Numbered from the stretch's first letter, positions 43,881 to 51,730 are shown. The stretch: DNA of 61,871 nucleotides from Reyranella sp. (GCA_019750135.1 JAIEOV010000124.1:1-61871); one strand, 5' to 3'. The notes: generated by a model not told the origin, from the sequence alone. Made by a program: numbers and translations.

Positions 43881-44014
43881 ACGACGGGCCAGACCTCGCC
43901 TGGCTGGCGGTGCTTACGCTGGGGGCTGCAGCCTTGGCCGGCGCCATGATTTTTGCCGTCACGCGCTACCGTGCCTGGCAGGACCGCCGGCGGCATTCGC
44001 GGCCTACAGACTGA
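43877..44014 (+). CDS. Small single-span membrane protein (45 aa)
   Basis: Translation gives MNDGPDLAWLAVLTLGAAAL, then AGAMIFAVTRYRAWQDRRRH and SRPTD: one membrane helix with a basic C-terminal tail that should face the cytoplasm. The ATG overlaps the preceding stop (ATGA) and its TGA overlaps the next ATG (TGATG). Coupling on both sides makes this short gene credible. No family recognised. Confidence 0.65.
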   Translation: MNDGPDLAWLAVLTLGAAALAGAMIFAVTRYRAWQDRRRHSRPTD

Positions 44015-44442
44015 TGCGCGCTTTGCTTACCCTGCCAGCTCTCTTGCTGATCGGCGGGTGCTCGCCGGCGCACTACATCGCCGACCGGGGACGAGAGGCG
44101 GTGATCGGCATGGACAGCACCACCTTGAAATCATGCGCCGGCATTCCAACCCGGACCGAGCAGCTCGACCCGCGCACTACGCTTTATTCCTACGAAAACA
44201 AGTACGAAAGGACGGGCGGCGCCGAGGTGACCTTTCCGATCATCGGCGGCGGCTTCAGCCTGGGCGGCAGCGGCTCCTACTGTCATGCTCTTGTGCGTAT
44301 CATCGATGGTCGGGTCGCCGGCGTCACCTATACGGGCGACAACGACGACATGATCGGCAGGGAGGGCATCTGTGCCCCGATATTCAGAGGCTGCCTCAGA
44401 GAACAGGAGAAGGCGCGCCAAGCCTTCCCGGGGACCCGATGA
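44014..44442 (+). CDS. Putative lipoprotein (142 aa)
   Basis: A 142-residue protein with signal peptide and lipobox MRALLTLPALLLIGGCSPAH (cleavage before Cys16). The mature part has four cysteines and a Gly-rich FPIIGGGFSLGGSGSY segment. It shares one base with the upstream small gene. Likely an envelope lipoprotein of unknown function; it resembles small SmpA-like folds only loosely (the MDSTTLKSCAGIPTRTEQL region). Confidence 0.78.
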   Translation: MRALLTLPALLLIGGCSPAHYIADRGREAVIGMDSTTLKSCAGIPTRTEQLDPRTTLYSYENKYERTGGAEVTFPIIGGGFSLGGSGSYCHALVRIIDGRVAGVTYTGDNDDMIGREGICAPIFRGCLREQEKARQAFPGTR

Positions 44443-44584
44443 AGCGAGGCCCTCCGCGCGTTGCCTGACCGAAGTAGCCGCGGATAACACCATCGTGGCA
44501 GGCCCAGGGCGTCAGCAGGCAGTGGCTTCACGACGTCAAGTACGCGAACATGCCAAGCATCCGACGGAGCTCCCGGAGACCTCT

Positions 44585-46039
44585 ATGCACCTGTCGCGTC
44601 GAACCCTGCTCGCGGCAACCGCCAGCCTCGCTGCCGGCCTGCCGTCGACGCAAGCTCTCGCCCAGGCGTCCGGGCGCAAGACCCTGCGCCTGATCAACCG
44701 GGTGATCGAGGTCAACGGCAAGCCGGCGACGCGCTACGGCGCCTTCCAGCCTTCCGGCGCCTGGGGCATCAGCCTGAATGAAGGCGAGACCTTCGACGTG
44801 CGCCTGGAGAACCAGCTCGACGTCCTGTCGGGCCTGCACTGGCATGGGCTCAACCCGCCGTGGCGGCAGGACGGCGTGCCGTACATCTCCGGCCCGCCGA
44901 TCGCGCCCAGCAAATTTGCCGACTACAGCTTCCCGGCCCAGCCCGTGGGCACGCGCTGGATGCATTCGCACTTCGGGCTGCAGGAGCAGAACCTGCTGGC
45001 CGCACCGCTGATCTTGCGCGAGCAGAGCGCCATCCGCAGCGGCCTGCAGGAAGTCGTGATGCTGCTCGAGGACTTTTCCTGGCGGAAGCCCAGCCTGATC
45101 TTCGAGGAGTTGCGCAAGCCCAAGCCGATGGCGGCGATGACGGGCGGCAACATGTCGGGCGGCATGTCGACCCTGTCGCGCGGCGGCATGAACATGCCGG
45201 GGATGAACATGTCGTCCGGCCACGGCATGGACCTGAACGACGTGACCTACGACGCCTTCCTGGCCAACGACCGCACGCTCGCCGATCCGCAGGTGTTCGA
45301 CGTCGAGAAAGGCGCCGAGGTGCGGCTGCGCATCATCAACGCGGCGGCCTCGACCAACTTCATGATCGAGCTCGGCAACGTCGAGGGCACGGTGCTGACC
45401 GTCGACGGCAATCCGGTGGTGCCGCTGAAAGTCCGCCAGTTCCCGCTGGCCATCGCCCAACGCGTCGACATCGTCGTGCGCCTGCCGGCCGACGGCTCGG
45501 CGCTGCCGATACTGGCGCGCGGCGAAGGCCTCACCATGCAGACAGGGGTGATCTTGCGGCCGCGCGGTGCGGCGGTGACCAAGATTGCCGAGACGGCCGA
45601 GATGGCGGCACCGGCGCTCGGCCTGATGGACGAGATGAAGCTGCGCGCTGCCCAGCCGCTGCCGTCACGCCCGATCGATCGCTCCGTGCCCGTCGATCTC
45701 ACCGGCAACATGTCGGCCTATGTCTGGGGCATGGCGGTGCACGGCATGGAAGGCGTGCCGGTCACCGTGGAAAAGGGCGAGCGGGTCGAGCTGGTGATGC
45801 GCAACACCACCATGATGGCGCATCCCATGCACATGCACGGCCCGTCCTTCCAGGTCACGGAGATCAATGGCCAGGCCTTCCCCGGCGCGGTGCGCGACGT
45901 CGTCCTGGTGCCGCCGCGCACGACAGTGAAGGTCGTGTTCGATGCCGACAATCCCGGCATATGGGCCTTTCACTGCCACAACCTCTATCACATGGCGGCG
46001 GGCATGTTCGCGACCGTGGTCTATCGCGGGTTCAATTGA
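44585..46039 (+). CDS. Multicopper oxidase (Tat-exported, CueO/CopA-like)
   Basis: A 484-residue cupredoxin oxidase. A Tat-like signal (SRRTLLAATASLAAGLP) precedes three cupredoxin domains. Copper ligands appear as LHWHGLNPP, MHSHFG, HPMHMHG and the T1/T3 motif FHCHNLYHMAAGM. A Met-rich loop (about residues 180-220, with GGMNMPGMNMSSGHGM) is like the CueO copper-binding insert. It probably oxidises Cu(I) or phenolic substrates in the periplasm. The ATG lies 142 bp after the lipoprotein. Confidence 0.93.
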   Translation: MHLSRRTLLAATASLAAGLPSTQALAQASGRKTLRLINRVIEVNGKPATRYGAFQPSGAWGISLNEGETFDVRLENQLDVLSGLHWHGLNPPWRQDGVPYISGPPIAPSKFADYSFPAQPVGTRWMHSHFGLQEQNLLAAPLILREQSAIRSGLQEVVMLLEDFSWRKPSLIFEELRKPKPMAAMTGGNMSGGMSTLSRGGMNMPGMNMSSGHGMDLNDVTYDAFLANDRTLADPQVFDVEKGAEVRLRIINAAASTNFMIELGNVEGTVLTVDGNPVVPLKVRQFPLAIAQRVDIVVRLPADGSALPILARGEGLTMQTGVILRPRGAAVTKIAETAEMAAPALGLMDEMKLRAAQPLPSRPIDRSVPVDLTGNMSAYVWGMAVHGMEGVPVTVEKGERVELVMRNTTMMAHPMHMHGPSFQVTEINGQAFPGAVRDVVLVPPRTTVKVVFDADNPGIWAFHCHNLYHMAAGMFATVVYRGFN

Positions 46040-46041
46040 CT

Positions 46042-46176
46042 GCTGGGGGCGCGCCACTCCAGTGGCGCGTCTTCTCATGCTCTTCTGGACCGCGCGCTTC
46101 CAGCGCGCTCATGAGCGGGCCAGAGGCTCGCGGTCCGCAAGATCATGACGCGCCACTGGAGTGGCGCGCCCCCAGC
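46042..46176. repeat. Nested inverted-repeat element between convergent genes
   Basis: Two 30-base arms (46042-46071 and 46147-46176) are exact reverse complements, 75 bp apart. Each arm contains its own hairpin CGCGCCACT-CC-AGTGGCGCG. Inside, GGACCGCG (46087-46094) pairs with CGCGGTCC (46129-46136), and GCGCGCT-TCC-AGCGCGC (46092-46108) and palindrome GCTCATGAGC (46107-46116) add further structure. The size and layout suit a BIME/REP-like or MITE-like element. It lies exactly between two convergent stops. Confidence 0.8.
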
Positions 46177-46178
46177 GA

Positions 46179-46688
46179 CTACTTCCACAGCTCCATCAGC
46201 GGGCCCGACTTGCCGTGCACGGGGTCCATCTCGGGCAGCGGTACCTTCGCCACATTGTCGACGGCCTCGGCGTGGTCGATCTCGCCCGGCCGCTTCTGGT
46301 CGAGCGAGCCGTTCAGCGGATAGGCGCCGACCACCAGCAGGTCGCCGCTCGCGTCGATGCGGCGATGGCCGGTGCCCGCGGGAAGGACGACGACATCGCC
46401 CGCCTCGACGCCGAGCCTGCGACCCTTGGCGCCGCCGAACTCAACCGTCGCCCGGCCGCGCGCGATGCCCAGGACCTCGTGCGTACCCGTATGGAAGTGC
46501 AGGAAGGGATAGATGCCGTTGCGCCAGCCGTCCCCCCAGCCATGCGCGGCAAAGGCCCGTTCGAACGGCACGGCGGGATCCTTCTCCCGCTCCAGCGCAA
46601 AGGCCGCGCGATAGACGATCAGCGGCAGGCGAGGATTGTTGGGCGTCTCGCCGTCATCCTCGAAGCGAAAGGCGCGCACTTCGGTCAT
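46179..46688 (-). CDS. Cupin domain-containing protein (mannose-6-phosphate isomerase-like)
   Basis: A 169-residue cupin. The metal motif is FHTGTHEVLGIARGRATVEF and the second motif is GDVVVLPAGTGHRRI. The N-terminus MTEVRAFRFEDDGETPNNP is typical of an uncharacterised cupin family. The gene ends right at the inverted-repeat element. It is divergent from the MRJP-like gene at 46771, with 82 bp between starts. Confidence 0.87.
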   Translation of the reverse strand: MTEVRAFRFEDDGETPNNPRLPLIVYRAAFALEREKDPAVPFERAFAAHGWGDGWRNGIYPFLHFHTGTHEVLGIARGRATVEFGGAKGRRLGVEAGDVVVLPAGTGHRRIDASGDLLVVGAYPLNGSLDQKRPGEIDHAEAVDNVAKVPLPEMDPVHGKSGPLMELWK

Positions 46689-46770
46689 CGGCCGTCTCCC
46701 GGATGGCAAAATCCGCAACCGGCTGGCCCAGCCGGCGTTGGGTTCCCAAGTGTCCTCCCAAGGAAGACCG

Positions 46771-47907
46771 ATGGTCCACCGTCGATTCATCCTGGCTGGC
46801 GGCTTGGCGATGCTGTCGACCGGCTTGGCCCGCGCCCAGAAGCCGACGCCGCCTCAACAGGCGCTGGCGCCGGGCGGCAAGCGACCCGCCTTCCGCCTGG
46901 AACAGGTGGCGCGCTTCGACCACCAGGCGACCGGCGCGGCCGTGTCGGCCGACGGTCGTGTTTTCGTCAACTTTCCGCGCTGGACCGACGACAGTCCGAT
47001 CTCGGTCGCCGAGGTAGCGTCCGACGGAACGCTGAAGCCCTATCCCGACGAGGCCTGGAATTCGTGGCGCAACGCCGGCGGCTCCGCCCCCTCGCCCCGT
47101 GACCACTTCGTGTGCGTGCAGTCGGTGGTAGCCGACAATCGCGGCAATCTCTGGGTCCTCGATCCGGCCTCGCCGGGCATCGACAAGGTCGTTCCCGGCG
47201 GACCGAAGCTGGTGCGCATCGAGCTCGCCACCAACAAGGTCGCCCAGGTCATCCATTTCGGCGAGGACGTGGCGTTGCAGGGCAGCTACCTGAACGATGT
47301 CCGCTTCCATCCCGACGGCGCGACCGCCTTCATCACCGATTCCGGCGCCCGCGGCGCCATCGTCGTCGTCGATCTGCTGTCGGGCAACGCACATGCCCGT
47401 CTCGACGGCCATCCCAGCACGCAGCCCGAAAAAGGTGTCGCGGTCGCCGTTAAGGGCGAGAAGCTCAAGCGGCCGGACGGCCGGCCGTTCCAGGTGGCGG
47501 CCGACGGCATTGCGCTGTCGATGGACGGCGCCACGCTCTACTGGCAGGCGCTCACCGGCCGCACGCTCTACCGCATCGCGACCGCGGCCTTGAACACGGA
47601 CAATCCGGAGGACGCCGCGCGCAAGATCGAGAAGGTCGGCGTCACCCACGTAGCCGACGGCCTGCTGATGAGCAGCGACGGCCTCCTCTATCTCACCGCA
47701 CCCGAAGACAACGAGGTCCGGATATGGACCGGTGAGCGGTCGGAGACCGTGATAGCCGACGACAGGCTGGCCTGGCCCGACAGCTTGGCGGAAGGGCCGG
47801 ACGGATCGATCTACGTGACGGCCTCACACTTGCACGAGATGCCGTGGTTCAAGCAGGGCGCGCCCAACGTGCTGCCCACCCAATTGTTCCGCCTGGTCCG
47901 CACTTAA
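46771..47907 (+). CDS. Major royal jelly/yellow family protein (secreted)
   Basis: A 378-residue protein. Signal peptide MVHRRFILAGGLAMLSTGLA is followed by a six-bladed propeller of the yellow/MRJP family: VSADGRVFVNFPRWTDD, DNRGNLWVLDPASPGI, YLNDVRFHPDGATAFITDSG, LSMDGATLYWQALTGRTLYR and DGSIYVTASHLHEMPWF. AAGGAAGACCG precedes the ATG. Bacterial members are periplasmic and of unknown activity; gluconolactonase-like hydrolases share the fold. The multicopper oxidase and a cupin are neighbours. Confidence 0.87.
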   Translation: MVHRRFILAGGLAMLSTGLARAQKPTPPQQALAPGGKRPAFRLEQVARFDHQATGAAVSADGRVFVNFPRWTDDSPISVAEVASDGTLKPYPDEAWNSWRNAGGSAPSPRDHFVCVQSVVADNRGNLWVLDPASPGIDKVVPGGPKLVRIELATNKVAQVIHFGEDVALQGSYLNDVRFHPDGATAFITDSGARGAIVVVDLLSGNAHARLDGHPSTQPEKGVAVAVKGEKLKRPDGRPFQVAADGIALSMDGATLYWQALTGRTLYRIATAALNTDNPEDAARKIEKVGVTHVADGLLMSSDGLLYLTAPEDNEVRIWTGERSETVIADDRLAWPDSLAEGPDGSIYVTASHLHEMPWFKQGAPNVLPTQLFRLVRT

Positions 47908-47958
47908 GAAACACCAATCCCTCGCGGAACATTCGACCATCCACAACGCTGTACGATA

Positions 47959-48459
47959 ATGCGCTACCATATTCAGCTCGCCACTTCGGTAGACGTCGCT
48001 TTTCTCGCCGCCGTGATCGACGAGGATCGCGGGCAGTGGAACGCCGACGACGGCGCCGTTCCGATCGATCGCCTGTTGCAGACCTGTGCCTGCAGCACCC
48101 AGGTGTGGGCGGCCCGTGACAGCAACGGCACGCCGACCGCCCTATGGGGTGTCACGCCTGTGTCCGACGACCCGGAGGTCGGACATCTGTGGATGCTGGC
48201 GTGCGAGACCTTCGACAACGATCCGGCCGAGCTCGGATCGTTGTCGCGACTGGTGTTCGGCGAGATGCTGGGCCAGTTCCCGCGGCTCGAGAACTACGTC
48301 GATTCGCGAAAGGTCCGGGCGATCGAGCTGCTGCGCTCGATCGGCTTTGCCGTCGAGCCCGCTGTTCCACGGCCGGCGGACGATGCGGATTTCCACCGCG
48401 TCTGGATCGATTCCGATCGTCTCATGATCGGCCGCGCGGCGTGCAACTTGCCCAACTGA
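47959..48459 (+). CDS. Phage-type internal-virion/DUF2833 acetyltransferase-fold protein
   Basis: A 166-residue protein. LWGVTPVSDDPEVGHLWMLA, LGQFPRLENYVDSRKVRAIE then LLRSIGFAVEPAVP resembles the GNAT-fold internal protein of T7-like phages (DUF2833). No other phage gene is close. It could be a domesticated phage gene or a standalone chromosomal member. Start context is weak. Confidence 0.62.
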   Translation: MRYHIQLATSVDVAFLAAVIDEDRGQWNADDGAVPIDRLLQTCACSTQVWAARDSNGTPTALWGVTPVSDDPEVGHLWMLACETFDNDPAELGSLSRLVFGEMLGQFPRLENYVDSRKVRAIELLRSIGFAVEPAVPRPADDADFHRVWIDSDRLMIGRAACNLPN

Positions 48460-48526
48460 CTTCCTCTTTTCATTTGCGAGCAGATCGCATGTCTGGGTAA
48501 CGTGTACCCTCGTCACAGGAGGTTGC

Positions 48527-48922
48527 ATGGCCCAGGATCGTCGTTCTGTCCGCGCGCTGGCGGCACTATTGCCGGCGGGCGCTTTCGGCTTTTCGGTGAG
48601 TCTCGCCTCCGCCGATGCGGCCGCGACGACGTCCGATACCGGCGCCCAACCGAAGAGGCCCGGTGAGGTCGCGGAACGCCTGCAATCGATCCGCCTCTCG
48701 GTTTCCGATGCACTGCAGCAATACGCCAAGGACGGCGAGCCGTTCGTGGCCGTCGACCCCGAGAAGCAGCTCGCCTGGTGGGGCAATGGTTGGCACAACG
48801 GCGGCTGGGGCTGGCACAACGGCGGTTGGCACAACGGCGGCTGGGGCAACGGCTGGCACAACGGCGGCTGGGGCAATGGCTGGCACAATGGCGGCTGGGG
48901 CAACGGCTGGCATAACTGGTAA
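48527..48922 (+). CDS. grrA: GrrA-like Trp/Gly-rich RiPP precursor
   Basis: A 131-residue precursor. Residues 1-30 look like a signal/leader (ALAALLPAGAFGFSVSLASA); residues 47-66 hold an amphipathic segment EVAERLQSIRLSVSDALQQY as in GrrA leaders. From residue 83 the core is built of W, G, N and H with 13 Trp in 48 residues. It contains ten W-x-N motifs (WGN x4, WHN x6) and ends in a nine-residue repeat. An AGGAGGTTGC Shine-Dalgarno precedes the ATG. A radical SAM maturase follows after 6 bp. The Trp and Asn spacing fits three-residue cyclophane formation. Confidence 0.88.
   Translation: MAQDRRSVRALAALLPAGAFGFSVSLASADAAATTSDTGAQPKRPGEVAERLQSIRLSVSDALQQYAKDGEPFVAVDPEKQLAWWGNGWHNGGWGWHNGGWHNGGWGNGWHNGGWGNGWHNGGWGNGWHNW
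48842..48919 (+). repeat. 27-bp coding tandem repeats in the precursor core
   Basis: Units 48842-48868, 48869-48895 and a partial 48896-48919 encode WGNGWHNGG-type repeats with only synonymous or near-end changes. The array is in frame, so copy-number change would alter core length without frameshift. An irregular upstream part (48776-48841) is a degenerate version. Confidence 0.8.
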
Positions 48923-48928
48923 GCACCG

Positions 48929-50185
48929 ATGACGGGTGAGCCCTTCAGCGCTCAGCCGCCGACCCGCGGGGCCCCACGCCCCGAGATCGGCATGGTGGTG
49001 CTGCAGCCGACGGGATTCTGCAACATCAATTGCAGTTACTGTTACCTGCCCGACCGCAACGACAAGCATGTCATGGCGCAGTCGACGGTGACGCGGCTGT
49101 TCAGCGAGGTGTTCGCCTCGGGCTGGTGCGCGCACGAGATCATCGTGCTGTGGCACGCCGGCGAGCCGATGGCGGCCCCCGTCTCCTTCTATCGCGAGGC
49201 CTTCGCCACCATCGAGCGGCTGCGCCCCTCGTCGGTCGTCGTCAAGCACTCGTTCCAGACCAACGGCACCCTGGTGAACGACAACTGGTGCCGCCTCTTC
49301 CAGGAATGGAATGTCGGCATCGGCGTCAGCGTCGACGGTCCGCGCGAGATCCACGACCGCAACCGCAAGACCCGCAGCGGCAAGGGCACCTTCGACAAGA
49401 CGATGGCGGGCATCCGCTGCCTGCAGAAGAACGGCGTGCCGTTCCATGTCCTGTCGGTGCTGTCGAGCGACAGTTTGGCCGATCCCGACGGCATGCTGGC
49501 CTTCTACATCGGCGAGAACATCGACAAGGTCTGCTTCAACGTCGAGGAATCGGAAGGCACCTATGTCTCCGAGCTGTTCGACACGCCGCGCGCCGAGCTG
49601 AGAACACTGTTCGCCGCCTTCCTGCGCCGCTTCTGGCACCGGGCGCGAGCCAGCGGCAAGGTGACGTTCGTGCGCGAGATCGACCAGGCGGTGCCGCGCA
49701 TGTTCCGGCCCGAGGGCATGCCGGCGCGCAACATCCAGTGCGATCCGCTGGCCATGCTGAATGTCGACAGCCGCGGCAACGTCTCGAGCTTCTCGCCCGA
49801 GCTTCTCGGCATGAAGAACAAGGACTACGGCGACTTCCTGCTGGGCAACATCACGATCAATTCGCTGGCCGAGATCTACGCGACCTGCCTCGAGTCGGCA
49901 CTGTGGCGCGACGTCCGCGCCGGCACGCGCGCCTGCGAGCAGGCGTGCGAGTACTATTCGATCTGCGGCGGCGGCTCGCCGGTCAACAAGCTGTTCGAGA
50001 ACGGATCGTTCACCGGCACCACGACGTCGTTCTGCACGCTCACCCAAATGGTGCCGGCCGACCTGATCCTCGAGGCCTACGACCGCCTCGAGCAAACCTG
50101 GATCGACAACGATCCGGCCACCATCGTCCCAGCCAGTTCTCCAACAACGGCCGAGGCGGCCGCGCTGTCACCGAGGATGCCATGA
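48929..50185 (+). CDS. grrM: GrrM-family cyclophane-forming radical SAM/SPASM peptide maturase
   Basis: A 418-residue enzyme. The radical SAM cluster motif is Cys31-x3-Cys35-x2-Cys38 in CNINCSYCYLPDR, with VLQPTGF before it, as in GrrM. The SPASM region has Cys271, Cys320, Cys336, Cys340, Cys346 and Cys369 for auxiliary Fe-S clusters. It is predicted to crosslink aromatic residues of the GrrA core. There is no strong Shine-Dalgarno, so it probably depends on coupling to grrA, 6 bp upstream. Its stop overlaps the next gene (ATGA). Confidence 0.92.
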   Translation: MTGEPFSAQPPTRGAPRPEIGMVVLQPTGFCNINCSYCYLPDRNDKHVMAQSTVTRLFSEVFASGWCAHEIIVLWHAGEPMAAPVSFYREAFATIERLRPSSVVVKHSFQTNGTLVNDNWCRLFQEWNVGIGVSVDGPREIHDRNRKTRSGKGTFDKTMAGIRCLQKNGVPFHVLSVLSSDSLADPDGMLAFYIGENIDKVCFNVEESEGTYVSELFDTPRAELRTLFAAFLRRFWHRARASGKVTFVREIDQAVPRMFRPEGMPARNIQCDPLAMLNVDSRGNVSSFSPELLGMKNKDYGDFLLGNITINSLAEIYATCLESALWRDVRAGTRACEQACEYYSICGGGSPVNKLFENGSFTGTTTSFCTLTQMVPADLILEAYDRLEQTWIDNDPATIVPASSPTTAEAAALSPRMP

Positions 50186-50928
50186 CCCAATCGAAATTCG
50201 TCGCGCTCGCTTCCCTGTTCGCCGCCGGCCTGATCGGCTCGGTGGCTCACGCGCAGCAGCAACCGCCGTCGGCCGGCGGGCCGCCGCCCGGGCAAGGTCA
50301 GCAACAGGGCCAACAGGGCTATGGCGGCGGTCCCGGCCCCGGCCAGCCATCGGGCACGATCGGCGGACCGCCGGCGCCGGTGGTCTTCGTCACCAGCGTC
50401 GAGGTGCTGCGTTCCGACCGCAATGGCGGCCTCGATGTCGTGCGCGTGCGCGGCCTCGTGACGGGCTCGAGCTGGACCACGCCCCACCTGATCCCGATCA
50501 CCCAGGGCGAGCCGCGTGACGGCATGCTCGATCTCATCTTCCAGGCCCAGGCGCCGGCAGGTGCGGCCGGGCTGGGACCGTTTATGCCCGTCGAGGCCAT
50601 CCTGCCGGTCGAGACAGGCCATCCCTACAAGGGCGTGCGCGTGCGCGGCGGCAACAATGCCATCTCGCTCAAGGGTATCCCGGGCTACGCCGAAGCTCCG
50701 GCGCCGAAGGAAGACTGCGCCAAGTGCATCGGCAAGTTCTTCGTCGCCAAGGGCGCGAACCCGCCGGCTGGCGCGGCTGCCGACAGCGTCGTGCGTGAGG
50801 CCGACCTGCCCTACACGCTGCGCATCATCAAGCCGACCGACGGCATCCCGAGCTATGCCCTCGATCCCAACCGCCTGACCCTGCTGCTGTCCGAGGACGG
50901 CCGCATCGTCGACGGCGCCTGGGACTGA
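50182..50928 (+). CDS. Secreted protein of unknown function coupled to grrM
   Basis: A 248-residue protein. Signal peptide MTQSKFVALASLFAAGLIGS, cleaved near AHAQ, is followed by a Gln/Gly/Pro-rich linker and a C-terminal domain with strands VVFVTSVEVLRSDRNGG and VVRVRGLVTGSSW. It has a CxxC (EDCAKCIGKFF). The ATG overlaps the grrM stop, so it is probably part of the RiPP operon, for example as an exporter-side or surface partner. I do not recognise the family. It abuts the convergent DUF4239 gene. Confidence 0.78.
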   Translation: MTQSKFVALASLFAAGLIGSVAHAQQQPPSAGGPPPGQGQQQGQQGYGGGPGPGQPSGTIGGPPAPVVFVTSVEVLRSDRNGGLDVVRVRGLVTGSSWTTPHLIPITQGEPRDGMLDLIFQAQAPAGAAGLGPFMPVEAILPVETGHPYKGVRVRGGNNAISLKGIPGYAEAPAPKEDCAKCIGKFFVAKGANPPAGAAADSVVREADLPYTLRIIKPTDGIPSYALDPNRLTLLLSEDGRIVDGAWD

Positions 50929-51681
50929 TCAGCTGAGCGGCGGCAGGGCGTTACGGAGCGCCCTGTTCGACAGCTGCAGCAGCCCGTCGAAGGGCTGGCC
51001 GAGCTCGAGGATGAGGTAGATCGCGGTCGCGGCTGTGAAGCCGCAGACCAGCAACACGACCACCAGAGTCGGGTTGGCCTTGGACGACATGCTGAAGCTC
51101 GCGAAGATGAAGCAGAGCCACAGGACCAGCACGGTTATGAAAGGCTTCGACAGCGTATCGGCCGGCTGCGAGAGCAAGGTCAGCCGCGTTTGCTCGATGT
51201 CGTTGCTGACCGCCAGCGCGCGGGTCTTCAGGACATTCTGCACCGGCGTCTTCGGCTCGAGCTGGCGCAGCTTGTAGAGCACGGTGTCTTCCTGGGTCAC
51301 CGGCCGCAGGAGTTGGCCGGTGACCGGTGCATCGTCGCGCCAGATCGCCGCGATCGTCGAATCGGTATCGGTGCGCAACGCGCGGCGCAGATCGACGCTC
51401 TCAGGGCCGCCATATTCCTTCAGCAGCTGGTCGAGCTCGACGGTGCCGGCCGTCAGGCGGGCGACATGGCTGTTGGTCGCCTCGTAGCTGCCGCGCGTCG
51501 ACGCAAAGAGCAGCGCCACCACCACCGCCGCCATGGTGCCGATCAGCGCCGTCGCCAGTCGGATCACGTCCTTGGAATCGCCGCTGAGATGGGAGTCCGG
51601 CAGCCGGTAACGCAGGATCAGGCCGCCGACGATGCTGACCAGGATCAGCGCGAACGACACCAAGGCGACGATGACGGCCAA
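50929..51681 (-). CDS. DUF4239-type membrane protein (bestrophin-like)
   Basis: A 250-residue inner-membrane protein with four helices: two N-terminal, near VIVALVSFALILVSIVGG and ALIGTMAAVVVALLFAS, and two C-terminal, near ITVLVLWLCFIFASF and LVVVLLVCGFTAATAIYL. A cytoplasmic helical stretch separates the pairs, as in DUF4239 proteins. I start at TTG 51681, because AAGGGGAG precedes it and a TATAAT lies just upstream. An ATG at 51732 would overlap the start of the permease gene. Function unknown. Confidence 0.8.
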   Translation of the reverse strand: MAVIVALVSFALILVSIVGGLILRYRLPDSHLSGDSKDVIRLATALIGTMAAVVVALLFASTRGSYEATNSHVARLTAGTVELDQLLKEYGGPESVDLRRALRTDTDSTIAAIWRDDAPVTGQLLRPVTQEDTVLYKLRQLEPKTPVQNVLKTRALAVSNDIEQTRLTLLSQPADTLSKPFITVLVLWLCFIFASFSMSSKANPTLVVVLLVCGFTAATAIYLILELGQPFDGLLQLSNRALRNALPPLS

Positions 51682-51708
51682 CTTCCGCTCCCCTTCGATC
51701 CGTGCAGC

Positions 51709-51714
51709 ATTATA
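51709..51714 (-). promoter_or_regulatory. TATAAT -10-like box upstream of the DUF4239 gene
   Basis: The minus strand reads TATAAT at 51714-51709. Transcription would begin near 51702 and leave a leader of about 20 nt before the TTG at 51681. No convincing -35 hexamer is seen 17 bp upstream, so this is weak support. Confidence 0.3.
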
Positions 51715-51730
51715 GACTAGCTCCCGCGCC

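Noticed and set aside
48842..48919. Short regular repeats as a possible CRISPR array
   Set aside because: The 27-bp units are contiguous, in frame and coding; there are no spacers.
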